From Alisma plantago-aquatica (Eukaryota; Streptophyta; Magnoliopsida; Alismatales; Alismataceae): a DNA stretch of 64,000 bases. Below the pieces are notes generated by a model. That model saw only the letters and a program-made list of their open reading frames with translations, ran no database searches and was not told where the DNA came from. Location: positions 65,623,501 to 65,687,500 of the forward strand of contig OY856411.1 of assembly GCA_963693085.1 (NCBI GenBank), read 5' to 3'. The position numbers and the translations under genes were made by a program. Each line of letters starts with the position of its first letter. Position 1 is the first letter of the stretch. This document shows positions 47,193 through 57,681 of this stretch, one piece after another.

Positions 47193-47221
47193 TCCGTTGT
47201 CCCCGACAATAGTGCCGATTT
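47193..47221 (-). promoter_or_regulatory. Primer-binding site region, Athila/Tat-like
   Basis: The minus strand reads CGGCACTATTGTCGGGGACA, a variant of the TGGCGCCGTTGTCGGGGA leader of Athila/Tat elements, directly inside the LTR end TGATGGAGC at 47222. Confidence 0.65.
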
Positions 47222-49367
47222 TGATGGAGCTTCCACTTGCGTGGAATTGCGTGCACCACTAAAAATCATAGAGTTAGAAAGTCTCTAGGTTTATCCTTGC
47301 GTGTGCTATAATAAGTTTCCACCCACGTATGCTAAGGTACGTGGAATCCTTATTGTAGTACAGTTGAGGGTCGATCCTCGAGACAACGGTCCTATTAAGG
47401 GTTTAATAGGATGGAAAACATTTTAATTCTATTTACCTAATTAAAAGTTGATGATTAGACTAAAAGTTGATTTTGGTTTGATTAAACTAAAGGCAAGCAA
47501 AGTAAAGGCAGGAAGTAAAGTCAAGGTTGTAAACAATGATTAAAGAACACCAGGATGTGATCGGCTTTCACCGCCACTACACATGGATCAAAACATGCAA
47601 TATAATAACAAGACCTGCAATAAAAGTCAAATCAGTTAGTATCCTTGTTGGCCTGGTTTCCTTTCAGATAACCAACTACGAGAAGCACAGAGTATTGCAA
47701 TGCCAGCCATCCCCGAGCGAATGGTCACTTACTTTGCATTACTCCTCCATGAAGTGTATTCCTCGACTTTACCAAAGTTGTACTTTCATACGTCAACTGA
47801 TTCCATTTCATAGTATGAAAGTACAATGATGGGAGTGAGTTTACTCCACTCCATAGAATCACTTCTAGATACCAAAAAAGACATATGGTGACTACATACA
47901 TCAAGAACCAACATACAATCGGTAATCAAATCTAAAAGCACAAACATAGACGATTCACACTAATAGATAAAAGATAATACAAGTTGGTGATCAAGCAACT
48001 AGTATTCATTAAACGATTGATGTTGAATTGAAAAGTAGATCTATATTGCAAAATCACGAATTACATTACATGAAATGAAAACATGGGTAGCGGGGCTACT
48101 CCCCACAACCTGGTGTATGAGACTACTCGCTAATGGCAAGAACAAAGAAGGAGGCGAGAAGAGAGAGAGAGAGAACATCATCTCCACCAAGGAGGGAGGA
48201 AGGTCAACCCCTTGAAGAAGAGAGAGAGACGATCTTCACTCCTAGCAGCTTGCTTGATGAAGAATCCTTCTCTTCCCACCTTCTTGGTTGATGAGAGAGA
48301 AAGCAGCTTCAGGATGGAGTGTGGATCTCAGACCGACAACCTTTGGGCGGAGGATGGAGGTTGGAATAGCTCTGGAGCGATAGAGGCAGCCTCTGGGCGT
48401 CTGAAAACTTGATGCCTTTGGAAGGACCCCTAGGGTCTTATTTATAGGCCTTAAGTGAAGTCCAAACGGTTTGGTCAGTTTTGGGTCCAAACGGTTTTGA
48501 AGACCGTTTGGACTCTGAAATCGTTTAGACTCTGAAACCGTTTGATCTCATGCGGTCTCGAGACCGGTTGGCTTCATGCAGTCTCGAGACCGTTTGACTC
48601 CATGCGGTCTTGAGACCGTTTGACTCCATGCGGTCTTGAGACCGGTTGGCTTCATGCAGTCTCGAGACCGATTGGCTTCATGCGGTCTCGTGACCGTTTG
48701 ACTCCATGTGGTCTCGAGACCGATTGGCTTCATGCAGTCTCGAGATCGGTTGGCTTCATGCGGCCTCGGGACCGTTTGACTCCATGGGGTCTTGAGACCG
48801 GTTGGCTTCATGCTGTCTCGGAACCGTATGACTCCATGCGGTCTTGAGACCGGTTGGCTTCATGCGGTCTCAGGACCGTATGACTCCATGCGGTCTTGCG
48901 ACCAGTTGGCTTCATGCGGTCTTGGGACCGTGTGACTCCATGCGGTCTTGAGACCGGTTGGCTTCATGCGGTCTTGGGACCGTGTGACTCCATGCAGTCT
49001 TGAGACCGGTTATCTTCATGCGGTCTTGGGACCGTGTGACTCCATGCAGTCTTGAGACATGTTGGCTTCAAGCGGTCTTGGGACCGTGTGACTCCATGCG
49101 GTCTTGAGACCATTTGAGTCCATGCGGTCTTGAGACCATTTGAGTCCATGCGGTCTTGGGGCTGTATGAGTCCATGCGGTCTTGGGACCGTATGAGTCTT
49201 TTGTGATTTTTTTCATCTTTTTCTATAAGTAAAAAGGAGAAAAGTTAATCTAACAATTTATTTGCAATAAATGCAGATAGCTAGGGAATTTTTCTAATAT
49301 ATCTAAGGAAGAGTGTGGAAAGTAGAGGAAAAATACTAAGATATCATCACAAAATTGGAGGTTATCA
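47222..49367 (-). repeat. 5' LTR of the Ulp1-bearing element
   Basis: The ends are TGAT and ATCA. TATA box TATAAATAA (minus) at 48438-48446, with the palindrome array 48471-49193 immediately upstream. The 2,146-base length includes about 396 bases at the internal side that the 3' LTR lacks. Confidence 0.85.
48471..49193. repeat. 26-bp tandem palindrome array, 5' LTR copy
   Basis: Same 26-base alternating units as 38211-38880, with about 25 units from 48545. Units with GGTCTCGAGACC dominate the TATA-proximal half and GGTCTTGGGACC the distal half. Confidence 0.9.
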
Positions 49368-49419
49368 GTATGGAGGACTGAATGGTAGAGCACACAACAC
49401 ATTAGATTTTGTGGGAGAT

Positions 49420-50735
49420 TGTTAGATATATGTTTGTAGGATCCATGTGTATAGAATCAGTTAAGCCCAATCTAGTGCAGCTAGTACATGGAGGAAGTGT
49501 AGTTTTGTGTCTAGTGCAAATGAGGAAGAGTTCTATCCCATATTGCTCACTCTTAGAACTTTTTGGGTCCTTATATATAGGAACACATGTGACACTAGTG
49601 TCCAAAGGTCCTAAGAGTGGGTATGCTCACCTTCTTAGTGGGTATGGTGACCACAACACACATGCACGCATGCGTGCATGTGCCACGCCATGCCTCACTT
49701 GGTCGGGCGGACCGGGTATGGGCTCGAGCTTGTGATTTATGGATTGTGAATTATGGAGAATGTCTTTTGGAAAAAGTGTAAATTTTGTGTCTAGTCAAAT
49801 GAGGAAGATTTTTATCCCACATTGTTCACTCCTAGAACATTTGTGCTCCTTATATGTAGGATCACATGTGACACTAGTTTCAAAAGGTCCTAGGATTGGG
49901 TATGTTCACATCCTTGGTGGGTATGATGACCACAACACACACGCGTGCCCGCCACACCACACATCGCCTGCCTTGGCCTGGCCGAGCACAGGCTCGGGCT
50001 TATGGCTTGTGGCTTGTGGCTTGTGGATTGTGGATTGTGGAGAATGTCTTCCGTCTTCTTTTTATACTAGGATATAACTATGTAATTAATTCATTATTAA
50101 TTTAATAAATTATTTCTTTCTAAAATGGATTTATTAATCCCAACTGAAAAAGTATTTTCCTTGTGAATTTTTTCCGCAACGTGTACAAGAGCGATCGAGT
50201 GATTGCATCTTAATAGAAATAGAATTTCGATGTAAGGCTATAAATAAGGCCCCTGTCATTAGGGTTAAACACATCTCAAATGAATATATGTCGTCAGCCA
50301 TTTCATTCGTGTTTTACAAACCCTAAAGGAGAGCTTTTCATCGTCGCTTCCGAGTTATTGTTTGGAATCGTTCTTCTCCTTCGAGCAAAAAATACCTCCT
50401 TCTTCTCCTTGGAGACCCGATCTGTCAGGTTGTGGTTCCTACGATCGTTGGGTTGCGTTGGTAGTGCATCTGAACGTCGTCAAGCGTGAATAAGATGACA
50501 ATCTTCTTCAGATTTGTGACAGGTCGATTAGAAGAACGGGAACTATCCTTTTGGATTGTAGGCCGTTGACTTCTTTAATTGTTTTTCATTGAACGATCTG
50601 ATATGTGTTCCTAACTTCATTTTTATTTTCTCCTGCATTGTTTATACTTCTGTTTCTTATCTGGATCTGGCCTAAACCTGTAAATTTATTGCACTTGTTG
50701 TTGTTGCATGTTATGATGTAAACCTAAAATTAACA
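49420..50735 (+). mobile_element. Copia LTR (plus strand) preceded by PPT; rest of element missing
   Basis: TTTTGTGGGAGAT at 49407-49419 is a polypurine tract of the common plant copia form. The LTR runs from TGTTAG at 49420 to TTAACA at 50735, giving a perfect 5-base inverted repeat TGTTA/TAACA. A TATA box CTATAAATAAGG lies at about 50229-50240, with a plausible transcript start region downstream. U3 contains a 280-base direct duplication (49501-49765 and 49781-50053). Only about 50 bases of internal sequence survive on the left, cut by the neighbouring LTR at 49367. Confidence 0.7.
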
Positions 50736-52203
50736 ATACAATGGGGTGACGGAAAAACTTAATGTCAAATCTGATTTGGTGATGGGGAGGGACACTCAAA
50801 TGGAAGTGGTTGAATTATCAACTGGCCAGCGTTGTCCACTACACTGATTCTCTATTTTCGTCTTATTGGAAATGTCCTCTTTCTTAAAAAGATCTCCCAC
50901 CCTCTATTCTGAATTCGTGTACTATGTTTACAAAGTCTTCGAAACCTTTTTTTTTTAGAACATGTTTGCTTTTATTCCTTCTAAGGCAGCAGTAGATCAA
51001 CCGCTCATGAGGCTACTTAATTACCTTTTGTTTATGTAATGTTTTTCTGGAATACTTATCTTGGTTTTTTCATGTCAGAACTTGTACCATGCGTCTAATT
51101 TCCAGCTCACTATATGTCAATGGTATAATTTTTTCATGTTCATCAAAGTAAGCAGGATTCGAATGCCTCTATTAATGTCAAAGTAAGCAGGATATATTAT
51201 TTAATCCACCCAATGCTTAAATTGACTTGTTTGTGGTCATAGCTTTAGATAAAAAATTTAGTCACTCATATGAGTAACTTGTAATTAAACTATCTGTCAA
51301 CTTTTGCTGCTTTTGTTTACGTATCAATGAAATGTGCGACTGCTCAGTTTGAGCACAGTACCTAAAGCAAGAAATTTCGTCGAAAAACAAGTTCCAAACA
51401 CTGAATTTTTAGATGTATTTTAAGATGTGTTATCATCTATGTATATCAGGATGTTTACGTCTTGGTCTGAATTTTATATCAGGATGTTTACGTCTTGGTC
51501 TGAATTTTATGGGTTGATTAGGTAAATATTATTTACGTTAAAAATTATTCATTCTTGTACTCCTTACTGCCTTTTGAATATGAAAGAAATATAATCAATA
51601 TCTATATGTTGGCTGAGATGTTTTCTATGTTGTTCAAGCACATCAATTCTACATCTTCATCCGACACCACAAGCACGTGCACTTCCGTACAAGAAAACAA
51701 GAAGATGAGAGACAGCGGTAGCTGGCGCAGTTAGTTTAAAACTATTATTAGTGAATGAGCCAAATTTAAGTAAATAAGAATAAGCGTGCTCAAAGAGAAA
51801 AATAAATTGTATGACACAAACAACTGATCTTTCACAAATTCGATTCAAGGGATCAAGATAACTACAACTATGTGGATCAAGATAACTACATATACATGAC
51901 TATGTAATTTATTTTTAAAAATCAATTTCTTACTTTTGATGGTCCAGTATTACTTTTTGTATAAAATAGTTACTTTACATACCAAATAGTTACATTGTAT
52001 ACCACATAATTATATTTTAATAAAATTCTCTTATTTATTATATATAATTATATTCATATTATTTCATGAGTTTTTAGTCTTTTGATTAGTTATTTGTTTG
52101 TCTTATTATAATTATGTAAAAATTGGATTCGATGTAAGTTTACTTGCCACAATCTGAACAACCTCGAGGGCACGTAGAGCACACACTTACGATTCGTCGT
52201 GGG
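50736..52203. other. No gene seen; intergenic with small repeats
   Basis: AT-rich sequence without long open frames. A 33-base tandem duplication (TATATCAGGATGTTTACG...) lies at 51442-51507. A segment at about 51950-52030 (AGTTACTTTACATACCAAAT) recurs in diverged form at 59550-59600, on the far side of the gag-only element. Confidence 0.5.
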
Positions 52204-52208
52204 GAGTT
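52204..52208. other. Target-site duplication of the gag-only element (left)
   Basis: GAGTT immediately precedes the LTR and is repeated at 59308-59312. Confidence 0.9.
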
Positions 52209-53833
52209 TGTTGGATCCTAGATAGGTGATTAGATGCTCTAGAGGGGGGGTGAATATAGCTGAAAGCACTTACACAAAATTCATTAAACCTTCAAAATAT
52301 ATGACAAGATAAGGTTGCTAAATAGGTAATTTGAGTGCAACTAAATCAAGCATAGCAAGGATAAGAGAGATTGAACATGCACCAATTAGACAAGCTATTT
52401 AGAGTGGTTCCACACTTCAAACTAGAAGTGTGTCAGTCCACTTGCCTAGAGAGGTCAACCTCTAGGACTTCAACCAATTGCACTCTTATATTCATTAATA
52501 AGACATACAATACATGACCAACAAAGGACTTACCTATCCAATACAAAGAGTCTTCAACCTTACCAAGGACTTACCCACTTTGCAAGAGTCTTCGGCCTTC
52601 TCCAAGGACTTACCCACTCTTGCACAAGTCTTCGGCCTTGCAGAAATTACCCACTCTTCTTGGATCTTCCGCCTTTGACTTCACCTTCACTCGGAGAAGC
52701 TTTCCACCAAGGTCTTACCCACTTGATCTTGAGTCTTCTGCCTTCTCCAAGGACTTACCCACTCTAGCTCCAAGTCTTCAGCCTTGATCTTCACCAAGGG
52801 ACGCCTTCCCTTGTCCTTCTTCACCTCTCTTGGACAAGAGAGAGAACCTTCATCTTCATGGTTGAAAGAAGAGATAGGAGGTGGTGGAAGTGAGAGCCTC
52901 ACAAGATATACAAATAATACTAGCTCTCTTACAAATCTCCTACTCACTCTAATGGATGTAGCAAGTGATTAAGCTTAGAGAGAGAGGAGGCTGTAGGAAG
53001 CACTCAACTATAGAATAGGAACCTCACAAAGAGTTTGCAATGAATGCTCAACCTTGGAATGAAGCCCAAGGGGTCCTATTTATAGCTGGGGATGCCTCTT
53101 AGCCTTTGGGAACACTTGAGAACGAAAACTAGCCATTTTGTGGCTTGCAACGGATCTATTTTCACTTGTTGCAACTCCACAACGGCTAGAATCACTTTTC
53201 TGCACTTTTTCGTACAGTCTGATCGGCCGAGTTTATATAAAGGTAACTCGGCCGAACCACTAAAAGACAAGGCTGAAAGCTAGACTATCGGCCGAGTTCC
53301 TTTGGAGAAACTCGGCCGATCGGTCGACTTTCATCTTGGACGGATCAGTGGATCGGCCGAGTTTCCTAGCTAGAAACTCGACCGAACGGGAATCGGCTGA
53401 GTTTGTAACTCGGTCGATTGCAACAAAAATTCCAGAATATATGGATCGGCCGAGTTTGGAATTCGGCCGACAAAATCCCTGTTATGGGTATTTTGGAATT
53501 TTTGTTTGACTATACAAATGATGGATTTTTGTGTCCCAATAATTTTTCTAAGCTTAATTACAAGTCATACAATCATTACAAGTGGTTACAAAGCAATTCT
53601 AAGGTCATTTACATAGAGATCCCAAATTGCACACTTGTAGCTATTTTGACTTGTCTTTTCTCCAATTTGATATGCGCAAGTTAGGGCATTTGGAGTGTGT
53701 CTAAACCTAATCTGAAATCACTCAATGTAGAATCATTAGACACCAATATGTGGAATGGTTAGTCATCATCAAAACAAGGGTTTAGTCAATTTAGACGTGA
53801 GTCAACATTGACCTAATTGACCTTGAGTAAACA
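52209..53833 (-). repeat. 3' LTR of the gag-only element
   Basis: TGTTGGATCC to GAGTAAACA. TATA box CTATAAATAG (minus) at 53077-53086. The CGGCCGAGTT array (53221-53470) lies 130-390 bases upstream of it. The leader part holds tandem CCAAGGACTTACCCACT / GTCTTCGGCCTT words at 52540-52800. Confidence 0.9.
53221..53470. repeat. Palindrome array CGGCCGAGTT / AACTCGGCCG, 3' LTR copy
   Basis: Pairs of ATCGGCCGAGTTT and AACTCGGCCGA face each other over 10-20 bases at least four times, so each pair could form a hairpin. CTCGGCCGAG is a perfect palindrome. The copy in the other LTR is at 58694-58944. Confidence 0.9.
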
Positions 53834-53847
53834 TTCTCCCCCTTTTT
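53834..53847 (-). promoter_or_regulatory. Polypurine tract of the gag-only element
   Basis: The minus strand reads AAAAAGGGGGAGAA directly before the LTR start TGTTTACTC. Confidence 0.9.
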
Positions 53848-55755
53848 GAAGATGACAAACCATTCCATAAATGTATTGAAAGCTTGTACGTAAAATCATA
53901 CCTTCGGAGAAACCTAGGGGTTTCAATAGGATTGAGCTCATATGCTCCCCCTCAATTGATGTGCATGGAGTTCTCATACTCCCCCTCAATTGATGTTATT
54001 TCTCCTGCATGGTTAGCTTTCATAACATTTATAGAAACTATGTCTTCTACTCATATATGTTCTACACATATATGTCTTCTCCCATTTACCTTCTCCCCTT
54101 TACATGGACACGCTTCTTTGCTTCATGTAAGACATGCCTTCTCCCTGTTGTCAAAAGAAGACATATCTTTCTCCCCCTTTGTCATTTCAAAAAGGTGGGG
54201 GTGTGAAGAAACTAAGAAACACCACTTGTTAAGAGAAAGAAGATAACAAAAGTTATATATATAAGGAGAGTAGAAGAGAACAGATAGGGGCTTGTCCAAG
54301 CATAGAAAGAAAAGCAAGTTAAAGCATATACTTGAACAACCCAAAATGCAAGATGAAGTGCTGCAGAAAAACAATAAATCACAATTTTGACCCTCAAGAT
54401 GATGGAATTTGACCAAAAACCATCGGAGCTCATGAAAAAGCAATGAGTCTTTCTCAGAAGGGTGTTTCTGCATAAAAAGCACTATACTTGCAGCAAAAAC
54501 TGAAACTGGAGCAAAATCTGCATAAAATCCAAAAATACTCCAATTTCTACATATAATGTAGCTCTATGTGCCCTGCATCACAATGTTATGCAAGCAACTC
54601 AAGATAGTAGATATGCAATTCAAGGAACAATCTTGAGTATGTATGAGACAAGATACAAGCATAGCATATAGATGAGCAAATATTCCAATTATAAACAGGG
54701 TTAGAACTACATGTATATGAACTACTAGTAGATGATATCATAAGTTAGGACTACTAGTAGGATCTAGATCATAGCAAGATATGCCAAAAGATACACAAGA
54801 TAGAGCAAGATATGATTAGATGAAGAGATATATCCAAACAAGGAGATATGCAAGTTTAGAAGCATGAAAGGATATAACTCACTAGATATGCATCCTTACC
54901 ATAAGATGATTACCCCTATGAACCTCAAGGTTGTATCAACACAAGATATACACCTAGATAGATGTAGCAAGTTAGAACACAACGGAAGCTATTTTTAGAC
55001 ACAACCAAGAGATCCAAAGAGATCATCATCAAAACCTGCAAAACAACTCAAAGCAAGTAATTGCAAGATATAGATATACCAATTTAGAGAAATTAGAGAG
55101 ATAGAGTTGTAAGCAAGATAGGCAATTTAGAACATGGCAATATGCATATATAATGGTACCAAGGGAGTGCCAAAGAATAAGGCTATTTGTTGAGAAAATC
55201 TAGTTGAGAGGGAAATTCTCATTCAATAAGCCAAATGTATATTCTGTGCACAGTGTAATCGGTCGAGTTATGTGCATTGGCAACTCGACCGATGACAGCT
55301 GTTGGCAACACTCTTGGTGCCTATCGGTCGAGTTTCAATAGGGCAAACTCGACCGACAGACCAGCTGTCAAAGAGCACATATATATCATAAAAACATATT
55401 TAAAGGCATGATAAAAATACAAACCATATCCAAACATGTCTAAGCAAGTTGGTAATGCACTATAGAAGCATTAGAAATAGTTTTTGAGCAAGAGTGTGAA
55501 GAGAAACACAAAATGCCACTTTTGACTCAAAAACCATATGTATAGTGCACACTAACTTGACAAAAACAAGTTAGAAATGGTTATAGGCAATAAAACCTTT
55601 ACCTTTGTGCTTACCATTGCTTTTCCACTTGTTGTCACCCTCTACACATCTCACCTTTCTTCTTTCATGTGGATTGAGAAGTCAATTTGCAATTCAATGG
55701 CTCACGTCAATCCATTTGCAATTACCTATAGGAAGAAAGATGAAATGGTCCCCAA
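53848..55755 (-). other. Non-coding 3' internal region of the gag-only element
   Basis: This occupies the place of pol but shows no protease, integrase or RT motif and no long frame. It is A-rich on the plus strand with recurring CAAGATA/AGATATG words (54600-55150). At 55257-55362 two hairpin pairs of TCGGTCGAGTT/AACTCGACCGA echo the LTR array. CTCCCCCTCAATTGATG repeats at 53946 and 53979 may be PPT-like. Confidence 0.65.
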
Positions 55756-57630
55756 TCATGCTTTTGGGTCCAGAGGGGTTAGTTTAGCAACCCAAGTCCT
55801 ATTGCTCTTGGGTGCTTTCCTAAAAGGACAACAAGTAGAATAATGACCAATTTCATTACAATAGTTGCATGTTCCCATAGTCTTGGAACTAGAGGATTCT
55901 CCATGGAATATTGGAGGTCCTTTATCTTTGTTGTTCCCTTGACTACTATCATAACCTAAACCATGTCTACCAATTTGTTTAGTAGTATGGTCTAGGATTT
56001 GATTAAGATTCTTTTTACCCACTAAGAATCTTTGCAAAGAAGATCTCAAACTATCATTATCATGCTTAAGAGAAGCAATAGTAGAAGACAAACTATTTAT
56101 ATTTTCTTTAGCATGCAAAAGATCATTTTCTAAGCAAAGAGATTTAGTTAAATAAGAATCTCTGTCAATATGAAGAGCAGCAACATCATTTTCTCTATTT
56201 GTAGAACAAGAACAAGATTCATGCCCATTGACTTTAGCAAGCAAGGAGGCATTTTCTATTTCTAATTCATGCAAAACAAAATCTTTGTCCTTGTTTTCAG
56301 ATTTAAGAACATCAATGTCATGCATGAGAGAATCAACAATTAAAGTATGTTCTTCATTAGAATTAGGCATGAGAGGTTGAGCTTCTAGAAATTTAATCTT
56401 ATCAAGTAAACTATCATTTTCAAGTTTAAGAGAGTCTACTTGGCTAAGACAATCATTTTTATCAATAAGCAAGCAAGAATTTGCATATTCAAGATCATCT
56501 AGTTCTATATGCAAATTATAAACAATTTTAGCAAGCTTTTTCTTTTTCTTTTTAGAAGACTTAAGAGATGCACAAATATCATGAATGAGATCAATCAAGG
56601 ATTCTTTATCTAAAGAGTCTAGATTTACCTCATTTGAGTCTTCACTTGTTGATGCTACAAGAGCAAAATGACATTCTCCTTCATCACTAGAGCTTGAGCT
56701 TGATCCTTCACATGAATCTTCACTTGAGCTTGAGTTGGAGGAGCCGCTTGAGCTTGAGTGCCATTTCTCCTTCTTGTGAAGATGGGTCTTTTTGCCTTGT
56801 GGGCAATCTTCCTTGTAGTGACCCTTCTTTCCACATGTGAAGCACCGGATGGAGGAGGACTTGCCTTTATAGAGTCTACCTTTGGAGTACATGGCATCTT
56901 CTTTAGCTTGAGAGGATGGAGAGACTTTTTCCATGATAGCTTCAATTTGAGCCTTTATTTCAGCCTTCTTCATTCTCTTAAGCTCTTTCTTCTCTTGTCT
57001 TTCTACTTCCTCCCTCTTGTCAAGTGTAGCTTCATGTGCTTTTAGATTTCCAATGAGCTCTTCAATAGGAATATCCCTAAGCGACCTTGCTTCTTCAATA
57101 GAAGTCACCTTGGATTCCCATCTCTTGGGGAGAGTTCTAAGTATCTTTGAGTTGATCTCTCCACTAGACATAGGATGTCCTAGAACAGCAAGACCATTCT
57201 AGATGGTGTTGAGCCTTGAGTACATGTTGGCTATGCTCTCCTCCTTTCCCATCTTGAAGTTCTCAAGCAACCCTTTGAGCATGTAGACTTTGCTTTCCTT
57301 CACTTGATCTGTCCCTTCATAAGCGATGCAAAGCTTTCTCCATACCTCATAGGCCGTCTCACAAGAGGAAATCCGGTTGAACTCGGTGGGGGTCATGGAG
57401 GCATATAGGATGTGCATGGCTCTAGCATTCAAGGTTGCTTTCATCAAGGTGGCTTCATCCCATTCTTCAATGTTTGTCTTTGGTAGAATGTATGGGCTGT
57501 TCACCATTTGCCACATCTCGAGACTTGATCCTTGGATGAAGAATTGAAGTCTTGTTCTCCAATAGAGGAAGTTGCTCCCATTGAAGATTGGAAGGCTGGT
57601 CGAGAGTCTCCCTCCTAGGTAGTCACCCAT
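55756..57630 (-). CDS. SIRE-like copia Gag with one in-frame amber codon
   Basis: Gag packages element RNA into cytoplasmic virus-like particles. The frame starts at 57630 (MGDYLGGRLSTSLPIFNGSN), 39 bases inside the PBS, and ends at 55756, about 624 codons. A single TAG at 57199-57201 splits it into 143- and 471-residue parts in the same frame. Order: UBN2 Gag core (WDEATLMKATLNARAMHILY; LRTLPKRWESKVTSIEEARS), a Lys-rich helix, zinc knuckle CFTCGKKGHYKEDC (56803-56844), a Ser-rich acidic stretch, a long coiled coil (about 56600-56000), and a second knuckle CNYCNEIGHYSTCC (55828-55869). Two knuckles and a coiled coil fit the SIRE/Maximus lineage. Protease does not follow. Confidence 0.85.
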
Positions 57631-57668
57631 CTTCTCCTACTTGTTGAAGTATGCTTGGAGAAGACCCG

Positions 57669-57680
57669 CTCTGATACCAC
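57669..57680 (-). promoter_or_regulatory. Primer-binding site of the gag-only element
   Basis: The minus strand reads TGGTATCAGAGC one base from the LTR, matching initiator tRNA-Met. Confidence 0.9.
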
Positions 57681-57681
57681 T

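Larger units (their letters stand above)
37389..49367 (-). mobile_element. Athila/Tat-like gypsy element, pol-less, with tandem Ulp1-like protease ORF (~12 kb)
   Basis: The LTRs are 47222-49367 (5', complete) and 37389-39054 (3', truncated by about 396 bases at its outer end). A PPT adjoins the 3' LTR and an Athila-like primer site adjoins the 5' LTR. The minus-strand coding order is: Gag fragment (47050-46208), non-coding with palindromic words (46200-45300), a long ORF with a plant-transposon domain and coiled coil (45124-42582), then two Ulp1-like domains (42200-40261). No protease, RT, RNase H or integrase motif was found, so the element would need trans-acting enzymes. The outer left end is lost, so there is no target duplication. 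Confidence 0.8.
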
